Shown here: in pieces, positions 1 through 6,585 of the stretch
Layout: every line of letters begins with the position of its first letter
Numbering within the stretch: the first letter of the stretch is position 1
Assembly: GCA_019310195.1 (NCBI GenBank)
Contig: JAFDET010000128.1
Coordinates: 1-8,691 of the forward strand
Source: Deltaproteobacteria bacterium
GTDB taxonomy: Bacteria > Myxococcota_A > UBA9160 > JAFDET01
DNA: 8,691 nucleotides
Direction: 5' to 3'
Made by a program: the position numbers and the translations under genes
The notes under the pieces: model-generated
The model's input: only the letters and a program-made list of their open reading frames with translations
What the model was told of the DNA's origin: nothing
Database searches by the model: none

Positions 1-849
1 GTCCTTCGCCGTCCCGCGCCGGATCGAGGGGCCACCCCCGTCTTCCGGCTCCTCGTCGATGTCCTGGACCAGCAACTGGGCCAGCAGATGCTGCGCCTCG
101 CGAAGGGCCTGCGTCGGCGCGGCGTCCTTCGCATAGCCGCGCAGAGCCCGCGCCGCGAGGGCCAGCGTGACGCGCGCGTCGGCCACGAGCTGGCCGACGA
201 CCGCCCGCCGCTCCGCCGCATCGCTCCAGTCGACTTCGAGGCTGCCTTTGAAGCTGGCCGCAAAATGCCGGCTCAGGCCCTCGGCCTCCACGATCTCCTC
301 GCGCTCCCAGCCCTTGAGCCGGCAGGCCTCGTCCACGACCTGCCGGATCCCATCCGAGACCAGGTTGTAGGTGTCGCGGACCGCGCCGCGTCCCAGAATG
401 GGCGTCGTGTCGATGGCGGCGGAGAGCGTCGTGCGCTTCAGCAGGCCGGCCGCGCGGCACGCCTCAACCCCGCGATCGAAGATCTGGCCCGTCGCCTCGT
501 GGAGCACCAGCTGGGCTCGGAAGCGCTGCAGCGTGCTCTTCGCGCAGAGCTTCTCGTCCAGCTCCAAGCCCAGCGCCACCTTCCAGCGCAGGTCGTAGGC
601 GCTGCGAGCGATGGCTTCCTCGTCCGAGACGGAATCGTGCGCCTGCAAGAGAAGCGCAACGGCCAGCTGCGAAGGCGGCACGCTCGGGCGTCCGAAGTCC
701 TCCCGGTACAACGCAGCGAAGTCCTCGTCCCGGAACCACGTGCGGCCCTGCTCCGCGAGCAGCCCGTAGAACGAGCCCTCGCCCACGTGCCCGCGCAGCG
801 CATGGTCCGGCCGAAAGAAATCGCCCTGCGGCGATTGGTGACCCAGCAT
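1..849 (-). CDS. IS1182-family (DUF772) transposase, N-terminal part, cut by window edge
   Basis: Reading the minus strand from the ATG at 849-847 gives 283 uninterrupted codons running off the window start, so the C-terminus and stop are missing. It begins MLGHQSPQGDFFRPDHALRG. Residues about 58-115 match the DUF772/InsH-type N-terminal domain: PPSQLAVALLLQ, then SDEEAIARSAYDLRWKVALG and STLQRFRAQL. Residues 145-163 (AIDTTPILGRGAVRDTYNLV) are the hallmark of IS1182-type enzymes and contain the presumed first catalytic Asp of the DDE triad, D147. The other two acidic residues must lie beyond the window. Family members are usually about 450-550 aa. A GGGAG Shine-Dalgarno at 856-860 lies 6 nt before the ATG and supports this start. 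The role is cut-and-paste or related transposition of its own insertion sequence. Whether the copy is intact cannot be judged here. Confidence 0.88.
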   Translation of the reverse strand, partial: MLGHQSPQGDFFRPDHALRGHVGEGSFYGLLAEQGRTWFRDEDFAALYREDFGRPSVPPSQLAVALLLQAHDSVSDEEAIARSAYDLRWKVALGLELDEKLCAKSTLQRFRAQLVLHEATGQIFDRGVEACRAAGLLKRTTLSAAIDTTPILGRGAVRDTYNLVSDGIRQVVDEACRLKGWEREEIVEAEGLSRHFAASFKGSLEVDWSDAAERRAVVGQLVADARVTLALAARALRGYAKDAAPTQALREAQHLLAQLLVQDIDEEPEDGGGPSIRRGTAKD

Positions 850-870
850 CCCTCACTCCCCCCGAAACGC

Positions 871-876
871 ATTCTA
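871..876 (-). promoter_or_regulatory. Possible -10 box of the transposase promoter
   Basis: On the minus strand 876-871 reads TAGAAT, five of six matches to the sigma-70 -10 consensus, and lies 21 nt upstream of the transposase ATG. That would give a short leader that still holds the GGGAG ribosome site. No convincing -35 hexamer is present 16-18 bp upstream, so this is a weak call. Confidence 0.25.
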
Positions 877-1018
877 TCCGCCACGGGGGCAGCGTTGGCT
901 ACTTTTCGGCCGGGCTTCTAGCCCCACTTCCGCAGTGCAAGGGTCGGTTGCCAGGTTTTCCAGCCACGTGCGGTCCCAAGAACCCGAGCCCCCCTGATGG
1001 CTTCGAGGCGCTGGGTCT

Positions 1019-1038
1019 GGAGCAGGCGATCCTGCTCC
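1019..1038. repeat. Perfect 8-bp inverted repeat (hairpin, 4-nt loop)
   Basis: GGAGCAGG at 1019-1026 and CCTGCTCC at 1031-1038 are exact reverse complements separated by CGAT. The stem is strong (six G:C pairs of eight). No T-run follows on either strand, so it is not a standard intrinsic terminator. It lies between the transposase and the oxygenase and could be a terminator relic, part of the IS end, a target palindrome or a dispersed repeat. Confidence 0.6.
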
Positions 1039-1178
1039 CCCGCGCGAGCCGACTGTGTACCGTCCCTCCCGGGCAACCCCATGCGGCATACGAAGCGGCC
1101 CCGTCTGCACCGGGGTGAAATCACACACCGCCTGTTTTTCGCCGCACTCGTTGGGGTGAACCGCTGGCGATTCCATCC

Positions 1179-1889
1179 ATGAACCACCCGTTACCGAAAC
1201 GCATCAACGAGCTGGACTGGCGCCGGATCCGAGCCGACCTGGACGCCCACGGCCACGCCACGGCAGGACCGATCTTCGACGCGGCGGAGTGCCGCACACT
1301 GGCCGGGCTCTGGGACAGCGCGCGCTTTCGTTCGGAGATCGAGATGGGGCCGCGCCGCTACGGCGAAGGTGTGTACCGCTACTTCGCCGCGCCCCTGCCC
1401 GCGCCCGTGCGCACGCTGCGCCAGCAGCTCTACGCGCGCCTGGCACCCATCGCCAACGACTGGTGGCGACGCCTGGGGCGCGAGCCGGCCTTCCCCGCGC
1501 GCCTGCGTCCGTTCCTGTCCCGGTGCCACGAAGCCGGCCAACCGCGCCCGACGCCGCTGCTGCTGCGCTACGAACGCGGCGGCTACAACTGCCTCCATCA
1601 GGATCGCTACGGGCGCATCGCATTCCCACTACAGGCGGCGGTGCTGCTTTCGCGGCCGGGCCGCGACTTCGAGGGCGGCGAGTTCCTGCTGGTGGAGCAG
1701 CGCCCGCGCGCACAGTCGCGCGGCGACGCGATCGGGCTCCGCCAGGGCGAGATGATCCTGTTCCCGAACGCCGAAAGGCCCGTGGAGGGCGCACGCGGCC
1801 CCTATCGCGCAGCGGTGCGCCACGGGGTGAGCCGCGTCCGTGCGGGCAAGCGCTGCACCCTGGGCGTCATCTTCCACGACGCGGAGTAG
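1179..1889 (+). CDS. 2OG-Fe(II) oxygenase (Oxygenase-NA / PF09859-like)
   Basis: This 236-aa protein is a cytosolic-type, non-haem iron dioxygenase that would couple 2-oxoglutarate decarboxylation to oxidation of an unknown substrate. The jelly-roll core is visible: HxD iron ligands H140 and D142 in NCLHQDRYG, distal ligand H215 in RHGVSRV, and R225 ten residues later as the likely 2-oxoglutarate carboxylate clamp. The segments RPTPLLLRY, FPLQAAVLLSRPGRDFEGGEF and the C-terminal TLGVIFHDA resemble the bacterial family I recall as Oxygenase-NA, whose suggested role in oxidative repair of alkylated DNA is not established. The length looks complete. The ATG at 1179 has no good Shine-Dalgarno, but no better upstream start is seen. 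Its last 23 bp overlap the 3' end of the convergent glycosyltransferase gene. The family call is firm; the substrate is unknown. Confidence 0.85.
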   Translation: MNHPLPKRINELDWRRIRADLDAHGHATAGPIFDAAECRTLAGLWDSARFRSEIEMGPRRYGEGVYRYFAAPLPAPVRTLRQQLYARLAPIANDWWRRLGREPAFPARLRPFLSRCHEAGQPRPTPLLLRYERGGYNCLHQDRYGRIAFPLQAAVLLSRPGRDFEGGEFLLVEQRPRAQSRGDAIGLRQGEMILFPNAERPVEGARGPYRAAVRHGVSRVRAGKRCTLGVIFHDAE

Positions 1890-3408
1890 GATCCGCCTCC
1901 GGCTCCAGCACGCGGATCCGCGGGTTGAGCCAGGAGTAGGGCGACGGAAACCAGCGCTCCAGTGGCGAGTGCCCGGTGCCTTCCCACACCAGGCGCCAGC
2001 CGGTGGGATCGCGCCAGTGACCGCGGGGCGACGCCGAGCTGACCAGCAGCCGGTCCGGCGAGAGTCGCGCGAGCCCGGCGGCGCAGTCCTCGTCGTGGGG
2101 CACCCACTCGATGAGGATGCCCTGGCGATCCAGGCGCGGCAGATCCACCGGCGCGCTGCAGGAAGCGACGCGCAGGGCCGTTTCGAAGGAGGACGCGAAC
2201 CACGCCTCGGCGGTGTAGCGGCCGTCGCGGACCAGGAGCCCGTCGATGTGGACCGAGTAGAGCAGGCCGTGGAGAAGCGCGCCCGCAACCACCGCGCCGC
2301 CCGCCGTCCGCCCGCGCGGCAGCCGGAGCAGATGCGCACCCAGCCAGCCGCCGAAGACCGCGGCCACCACCACCACGGGGAGCAGGATGCGCTCGGCCGC
2401 GAAGGCCGAGAGCAACACCGACACCAGCAGGTAGGAGACGATGGGGATCCAGAGCAGCGCCACGCGCCGCCGCAGCCCCAGGGCGCCGACGCCACCGGCG
2501 ACGCAGAGCAGCGCGATCGGCGCCCCCGTTCCCGACACCCAGGACTCGGCAATCCGCCGGGCCGTGTGCAGCAGGCCGGGCGAGCTCCCACGCTCGCCCT
2601 GGATGAACTCACCGGTGGGCAGCCAGAAGCGCCAGTGATCGAGGAAACCCTCGAAGTTGAACAGCACGTTCTGCACGGCGCCGTACACCACCAGCAGCAC
2701 GCCCAGCAGCGTGAGCAGGTTGCGGTCGAAGAGCCGTCCGCCGCGACGCAGGTGGACCGCCAGCAGCCCCAGGCCGGTCCCGAGGTAGGCGCCGAGGATG
2801 GGATCCTTGGTGGTCAGCGCGCAGGCGGAGAAGAGGCCAAAGAGCGCATAGTCACGCCGCACCGCGCGGCGCGCAATTCGCGCGGCGAAGAGCAGCGAGC
2901 CCGTGAACCAGAACGTCACCGGAACATCCAGATTCCCCAGGTGTGCGTAGAGCACCAGCACCGAGGTGACCGCCGCCAGGGCGGCCGCCAGGCGCGCCGC
3001 CAGGCGATCGCCGGTCAGCTCGCGGGCCAGGGCATACACGAAGGCGATGCAGCCCAGGGCCATCGCCGCCGAAAGCAGCCGCGTCAGCAGCATCAGGACC
3101 GTGGGCGCAGCGTGGGCGTCGCTGAAACAGCCTTCCCAGGGCTCGATGGTGGGCAGGCAGTCGACGTTCAGGCCTCCCGTGACCGCCAGCCACGCCAGAA
3201 CCGGTGCGTACAGGGCCAGGGAGAGGAACCAGTGCAGGTAGGGGTACTTGTTCCAGGACTCGAACCAGCGCCAGGGAAGCGACAGCGGCTTCCAGGGAGA
3301 GAGGTCGTCGATCGACCAGGAGATGTTCCAGGGCAGGCCCCAGTCGATCCCCACGCCGTACAGCACTGCGGCCAGGACGAGGAGACCGACGAGAACGCGA
3401 TCCCTCAA
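1867..3408 (-). CDS. GT39/PMT-like polytopic membrane glycosyltransferase
   Basis: The 513-aa product has about 10-12 hydrophobic segments between residues 4 and 388, followed by a soluble C-terminal tail of about 120 residues. It fits the GT-C fold of dolichyl/undecaprenyl-phosphate-sugar mannosyltransferase-like (GT39/PMT_2) proteins. The first periplasmic loop carries an acidic pair, D34-D35 in WSIDDLSP, where the family has its catalytic Asp. KYPYLHW at 54-60 resembles the family's KYPPLHY motif. TTKDPILGAYLG (199-210) resembles its LATKY segment, and AAERILLPVVV (337-347) resembles its ERYLLP segment. It would transfer a sugar from a lipid-linked donor at the inner membrane to an unknown acceptor. 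The start is TTG at 3408, inside a TTGA overlap with the upstream CoA-transferase stop, implying translational coupling; GAAGGGCG lies just upstream. The family call is moderately sure, the acceptor unknown. Confidence 0.75.
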   Translation of the reverse strand: MRDRVLVGLLVLAAVLYGVGIDWGLPWNISWSIDDLSPWKPLSLPWRWFESWNKYPYLHWFLSLALYAPVLAWLAVTGGLNVDCLPTIEPWEGCFSDAHAAPTVLMLLTRLLSAAMALGCIAFVYALARELTGDRLAARLAAALAAVTSVLVLYAHLGNLDVPVTFWFTGSLLFAARIARRAVRRDYALFGLFSACALTTKDPILGAYLGTGLGLLAVHLRRGGRLFDRNLLTLLGVLLVVYGAVQNVLFNFEGFLDHWRFWLPTGEFIQGERGSSPGLLHTARRIAESWVSGTGAPIALLCVAGGVGALGLRRRVALLWIPIVSYLLVSVLLSAFAAERILLPVVVVAAVFGGWLGAHLLRLPRGRTAGGAVVAGALLHGLLYSVHIDGLLVRDGRYTAEAWFASSFETALRVASCSAPVDLPRLDRQGILIEWVPHDEDCAAGLARLSPDRLLVSSASPRGHWRDPTGWRLVWEGTGHSPLERWFPSPYSWLNPRIRVLEPEADPTPRRGR

Positions 3409-4598
3409 ACCACGCCCTTCCCCGCCAGCCGCTCCAGGTCCGCCGCATCGACCCCGATCTCGGCGAAGATCTCGGCGTTGTGTTGGCCCAGGTCCGGCGC
3501 CAGGGCGCGCTCCCGTGGCTCGGCGCCCGAGAAGCGCAGCGGGTTGCCGTGGAAGACCACCTCGCCCACGGTCGGGTGGGGATGCCGCTCGATCATGCCG
3601 CGGGCCCGAAGCTGCGGATCCTCCACCAGCTCGTCGGGGCGCGCGACGCGCGCACAGGGCACGTCGGCGCCGTCGGGGCCCAGGGCGGCCAGCACCTGCT
3701 CGCAGCTCCGCTCGCGAATCCAGTCGCCCACGATGCCGTTGATCTCACCGCGCCGGGCCGAGCGTCCGCGATGGCTGCGAAAGCGCTCGTCGCTCGCGAG
3801 CTCCGGGCGATCGACCGCCTGGCACAGCCGCCGGAAGAGCTTGTTGCTGGCGGTGCCCACCACGACCCAGCCGTCGCGCGCTTCGAAGCAGTCGTAGGGC
3901 GCGGTGAAGGGGTGCTGGTTGCCGGTGCGCTCCGCCTCGACGCCCAACCCCTGGGCGATGGTGACCCAGGAGTCGGTGATGGCGAACATGGCGTCCTGGT
4001 TCGACAGGTCCAGGACGCGCCCGCAACCGCTGTTGTCACGATCCCGCAGGCCGGCCAGGAGGCCGAGCCCCAGGTAGAGACCGCCGACGAAGTCGGCCAG
4101 CGCGCCGCCGCCGCGCACCGGCGGGCCGTCGGGGAAGCCGGTCATGGCCAGGAAACCGCCCGTGGCCTGGGCGACGATGTCATACGAGGCCTGCCCGGCG
4201 CGCGGCCCCGTTGCGCCGAAGCCCGACAGCGAGGCCACCACCAGGCGCGGGTTGCGCGCGTGCAGGACGTCGGCGCCCAGGCCGATGCGCTCCAGGTAGC
4301 CGGCGCGAAAGTTCTCCACCACCGCGTCAGCGCGCTCGCACAGGCGCAGGAACAGCTCGCGCCCCTCGGCGTCGCGCAGGTCCAGGGTGATGGAACGCTT
4401 GCCGCGGTTGGTGTTCTGGAACGAGAGCGAGGTCTGGCCCTTCTGCGAGGGCCCGTAGCGGTAGTCGTCACCGGTGCCCGGCCGCTCGACCTTGATGACG
4501 TCGGCACCCAGGTCGGCCAGGACCGCGGTGGCAAAGGGGCCCGCCACCACGCGCGTCAGATCCAGGATGCGGATGTCTTCGAGCAGACGGCCGGCCAC
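3405..4598 (-). CDS. CaiB/BaiF family (class III) CoA-transferase
   Basis: A full-length 397-aa member of the class III CoA-transferases, cytosolic dimers that move CoA from an acyl-CoA donor to a carboxylic acid through an aspartyl-CoA anhydride. The N-terminus shows the family pattern ILDLTRVVAGPFATAVLADLGADVIKVE (around 11-38), then NRGKRSITLDL, DAVVENFRAG and SGFGATGP. D169 in GGALADFVGGLY is the expected nucleophile, aligning with the Asp of formyl-CoA transferase. GRVLDLSNQDAMF and the closing HPTVGEVVFHGNPLRFSG also fit. By eye it is closer to succinyl-CoA-using glutarate/dicarboxylate CoA-transferases (SUGCT-like) than to carnitine enzymes, but donor and acceptor cannot be fixed. The start is GTG at 4598, 9 nt after the MAPEG stop, without a clear Shine-Dalgarno; the 3' end overlaps the glycosyltransferase start by 4 bp. 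Confidence 0.88.
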   Translation of the reverse strand: MAGRLLEDIRILDLTRVVAGPFATAVLADLGADVIKVERPGTGDDYRYGPSQKGQTSLSFQNTNRGKRSITLDLRDAEGRELFLRLCERADAVVENFRAGYLERIGLGADVLHARNPRLVVASLSGFGATGPRAGQASYDIVAQATGGFLAMTGFPDGPPVRGGGALADFVGGLYLGLGLLAGLRDRDNSGCGRVLDLSNQDAMFAITDSWVTIAQGLGVEAERTGNQHPFTAPYDCFEARDGWVVVGTASNKLFRRLCQAVDRPELASDERFRSHRGRSARRGEINGIVGDWIRERSCEQVLAALGPDGADVPCARVARPDELVEDPQLRARGMIERHPHPTVGEVVFHGNPLRFSGAEPRERALAPDLGQHNAEIFAEIGVDAADLERLAGKGVV

Positions 4599-4607
4599 AG
4601 TGCAACG

Positions 4608-5021
4608 CTAGCCGTGGCTGGCCACGATCACCCCCATCGCGATCAAGCTCAGCACCTGGACCGTGAAGAAGGTGAAGCGCACCAGGACTGCGTGGCCGCC
4701 GCCGGATGCCACGTGGGTCAGAGACTGACCCACGCGCGCCGCCACGATCGCCACGGCCAGCCGGTCGACCCAGTCGTTGTCCACGCCGAGGACGGCGCCG
4801 GTCAGGACCACGGCCGCGAACAGGGGCAGGAACTCCACGCAGTTCAGATGGGCGCGGTTCAGGCGCCAGTAGCGCCCGCCGCCATGGGGAACGCCGGCGG
4901 GGAAGTCGCCGGGCCGCGCCACACCGGTCTGCACGCGCCAGACCCGCAGCGCCCCCACCGAGAGCAGCAGCGCGACGGTCCACGCCACGAACAGCAGCAG
5001 GCACGTGAGCGACGGGCTCAC
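4608..5021 (-). CDS. MAPEG family integral membrane protein
   Basis: The 137-aa product has four hydrophobic segments, roughly residues 4-27, 60-80, 86-105 and 111-134, as in MAPEG proteins (membrane-associated proteins in eicosanoid and glutathione metabolism). The signature lies before and in helix 2: RYWRLNRAHLNCVEFLPLF (50-68), with the conserved Arg, Asn60 and Glu63. Eukaryotic relatives are glutathione-dependent transferases or isomerases; most bacterial members have no known substrate, so no reaction is assigned. The start is GTG at 5021, 9 nt after the frdD stop, with no clear ribosome site, and its stop is 9 nt before the CoA-transferase start. It is therefore likely cotranscribed with both. 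The family call is good; a role linked to the Frd complex is possible but unproven. Confidence 0.8.
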   Translation of the reverse strand: MSPSLTCLLLFVAWTVALLLSVGALRVWRVQTGVARPGDFPAGVPHGGGRYWRLNRAHLNCVEFLPLFAAVVLTGAVLGVDNDWVDRLAVAIVAARVGQSLTHVASGGGHAVLVRFTFFTVQVLSLIAMGVIVASHG

Positions 5022-5030
5022 GGCCGCAGC

Positions 5031-5390
5031 TTAGAGCTGGACGACCGCGACGATGGCGACCACCGACAGCACCGCAGCCCCCGCGTAGAGGAGCGGCGCC
5101 ACGGCGCCGTCGCGCTCGTAGCCGCCCAGGTCGATGGAGAAGTGGCGCAGGTGATTGGCCGCGTTCCACAGGGGAAGGGCAATCAGCGCCAGCAGCAGCA
5201 GCCGCCCGATGGGGTTGCTGGCCAGGGCGTGGACGCGCTCGAAGGCCAGGGCGCCCTCGGGCACCCAGCCCAGGGGCTGCGCGATCCCGAACGTGAATAC
5301 CCACGCCGGCAGCAGCAGCGAGCCCACCATGAAGCCCGCTCCGAAGAGAACCCAGATGAACGGTTCGATCTTCTCGATCAGCGTTTTCAC
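5031..5390 (-). CDS. frdD: Fumarate reductase membrane anchor subunit D
   Basis: The 119-aa protein is the same length as E. coli FrdD and has three membrane helices at about 11-35, 60-76 and 95-118. Shared features include FIWVLFGAGFMVGSLLLP (11-28), GALAFERVHALASNPIGR (46-63) and LPLWNAANHLRH (72-83), which match E. coli FWGLFGAGGMW, DALSYERVLAFAQSFIGR and LPLWCGLHRMHH. With FrdC it anchors FrdAB to the inner membrane and helps form the quinone site. In this alignment E. coli's HR pair (His80/Arg81 in mature numbering) becomes Asn79-His80. The start is GTG at 5390, overlapping the frdC TGA as GTGA, with a G-rich stretch a few bases upstream. A longer in-frame reading extends upstream, but it is only the out-of-frame shadow of frdC. 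Confidence 0.88.
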   Translation of the reverse strand: MKTLIEKIEPFIWVLFGAGFMVGSLLLPAWVFTFGIAQPLGWVPEGALAFERVHALASNPIGRLLLLALIALPLWNAANHLRHFSIDLGGYERDGAVAPLLYAGAAVLSVVAIVAVVQL

Positions 5391-5830
5391 GGGAAGACCC
5401 CCCAGAGCACGATGATCACCAGCGCGCTGGCGCCCAGCCAGAGGACGCCCATCAGGGGCGGAATCGCCTGGACCGGCGGCGGGCGCAGCGGCCCGATCTT
5501 CTTGGGCTGTGCCTTGGCCGAGAGCTTGATCAGGAAGCGCCAGCCGGCCCACAGCAGCACCGCGAGCGTGATGGCGTGGAACCCCAGGTAGAGCGGATGC
5601 TGGAAGCTGACCAGCACCCGGTCCCAGGCCTCGGGCCCGGCGGCCAGTGCCAGCACCATGCGCAGCACCTGCAGCGCCACGATCAGGTAGAAAAACGCCG
5701 TGGCGCCGAAGGCCATGTAGGACAGGTAGCGGCCGCCCGTCGGGAACTTGGTGGGCATCTCGGCCGCCGCCGTCCGGGTGGAGCCCGGCTTGGACGGCTG
5801 CAGCGTCTGCGGATGGGCCATGCGCGGCAT
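5387..5830 (-). CDS. frdC: Fumarate reductase membrane anchor subunit C
   Basis: This 147-aa three-helix membrane protein follows frdB by only 2 nt. Hydrophobic segments lie at about 38-64, 80-102 and 124-145. Homology to E. coli FrdC (131 aa) is recognisable at AGPEAWDRVLVSFQHPL (64-80), ITLAVLLW (87-94), the LSAKA segment (103-107) and the GP/PPPVQAI lead into helix 3. It forms the quinone-reactive anchor together with FrdD; no haem ligand pattern typical of SdhC is evident. The N-terminus carries about 30 extra polar residues. E. coli FrdC has the quinone-site Glu in MLREGTAV; here the aligned stretch is MAFGATAF, with Gly42 instead. The ATG at 5830 is chosen because a GGGAG/GGAG ribosome site sits 5 nt upstream; the ATG at 5821 is the alternative. 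Confidence 0.85.
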   Translation of the reverse strand: MPRMAHPQTLQPSKPGSTRTAAAEMPTKFPTGGRYLSYMAFGATAFFYLIVALQVLRMVLALAAGPEAWDRVLVSFQHPLYLGFHAITLAVLLWAGWRFLIKLSAKAQPKKIGPLRPPPVQAIPPLMGVLWLGASALVIIVLWGVFP

Positions 5831-5832
5831 GA

Positions 5833-6585
5833 CTACTCCCCTCCCCCGCGCGGCAGCACCAGGCCCTTGGCCCAGTCCACCAGCGACAGGGCCTTGCCCT
5901 GCTGGATCGCCGCGGCCGGATCCACGCTCTTGGGGCAGACCTCGCTGCACTCGTTGGCGTAGGAGCACGAGAAGACCCCGCCCTCCTTCAGCAGGACCTG
6001 GTTGCGCTCCGACGCACCCTCGTCGCGGCTGTCCATGTTGTAGCGGTGGCCCAGGGCGACGGCCGCCGGCCCGAGGAAGTGGGGATCGTTGCCGACCACC
6101 GGGCAGGCCGCGTAGCAGAGCATGCAGTTGATGCACATGCTGAATTGCTTGAAGTCGGCCAGCTCCTGGGGCGACTGACGGTAGGTCCCCTCCTCGACCG
6201 CCTTCTCCTTGGCCCGGATGATCCAGGGCTTCACCGCCTGGAAGCGATCCATGAAGCCATCGAGCTCCACCACCAGGTCCCGGACCACGGGGAAGTTCGA
6301 GAGCGGAGCTACCTCGACGGTGTCGCCGTACTCGGCCAGGCTGACCTTGCAGGTGAGCTTGGGCTCGCCGTTGACCATCATCCCGCAGCTTCCGCAGACG
6401 GCCATGCGGCACGACCAGCGGTGCGAGAGCGTCGGGTCCACCTCGTCCTTGATGTAGTTGAGCGCATCGAGGACCTTCCAGTCGGACTGGACCGGTATCT
6501 CGTAGGTCTGCGTCTTCGGCACTTCGTCCTTGTCGGGATCGAAGCGAGTGACGACGAACGTCTTCCTTGCGCCCTGCTCGCTCAT
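5833..6585 (-). CDS. frdB: Fumarate reductase / succinate dehydrogenase iron-sulfur subunit
   Basis: This 250-aa protein carries electrons between the FrdA flavin and the membrane quinone. The N-terminal plant-ferredoxin-type domain binds [2Fe-2S] through C59, C64, C67 and C79 (WSCRMAVCGSCGMMVNG, then LTC). The C-terminal domain supplies C151, C154, C157 and C217 for [4Fe-4S], and C161, C207 and C213 for [3Fe-4S] (CINCMLCYAACP and FSCSYANECSEVCPKSVDP). All ligands are present. PAAAIQQGK (223-231) retains the Lys matching E. coli Lys228, near the quinone. Length agrees with E. coli FrdB (244 aa). The ATG at 6585 shares its A with the frdA TGA (TGATG), and an AGGAG lies about 11 nt upstream, within frdA, so translation is probably coupled. 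Confidence 0.96.
   Translation of the reverse strand: MSEQGARKTFVVTRFDPDKDEVPKTQTYEIPVQSDWKVLDALNYIKDEVDPTLSHRWSCRMAVCGSCGMMVNGEPKLTCKVSLAEYGDTVEVAPLSNFPVVRDLVVELDGFMDRFQAVKPWIIRAKEKAVEEGTYRQSPQELADFKQFSMCINCMLCYAACPVVGNDPHFLGPAAVALGHRYNMDSRDEGASERNQVLLKEGGVFSCSYANECSEVCPKSVDPAAAIQQGKALSLVDWAKGLVLPRGGGE

Larger units (their letters stand above)
850..1178. other. Non-coding stretch between transposase and oxygenase
   Basis: These 329 bases hold no ORF with recognisable protein features; the short open frames on either strand have low-complexity or Pro/Gly/Arg-rich composition and no family resemblance. The stretch should contain the promoter-side end of the insertion sequence and the promoter of the oxygenase gene. 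The IS terminus cannot be located because its partner end lies outside the window. The one clear structure is the hairpin at 1019-1038, listed separately. Confidence 0.6.

Noticed and set aside
88..921. Plus-strand 277-codon frame opposite the transposase
   Set aside because: The minus strand shows specific IS1182/DUF772 motifs and a ribosome site; the plus frame has no recognisable features.
1019..1038. Hairpin as an intrinsic terminator
   Set aside because: No T-run follows on either strand, and no gene ends nearby that would need it.
874..1187. Small minus-strand frames of 89-100 codons in the non-coding stretch
   Set aside because: Two overlapping frames are open, as expected for high GC; neither has a ribosome site, known motif or protein-like composition.
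1840..3897. Plus-strand open frame of 685 codons opposite the glycosyltransferase
   Set aside because: Low-complexity Arg/Gln/Glu/His composition without domains; the opposite strand encodes a coherent multi-pass membrane protein.
3204..5591. Plus-strand open frame of 795 codons across the CoA-transferase, MAPEG and frdD region
   Set aside because: Its translation is rich in Arg, Gln, His and Gly and spans several well-supported minus-strand genes; it is a codon-bias shadow.
5387..6412. Minus-strand 341-codon reading covering frdC plus out-of-frame frdB
   Set aside because: The FrdC-like sequence begins at the ATG at 5830 with a good ribosome site; the rest is frdB in the wrong frame.
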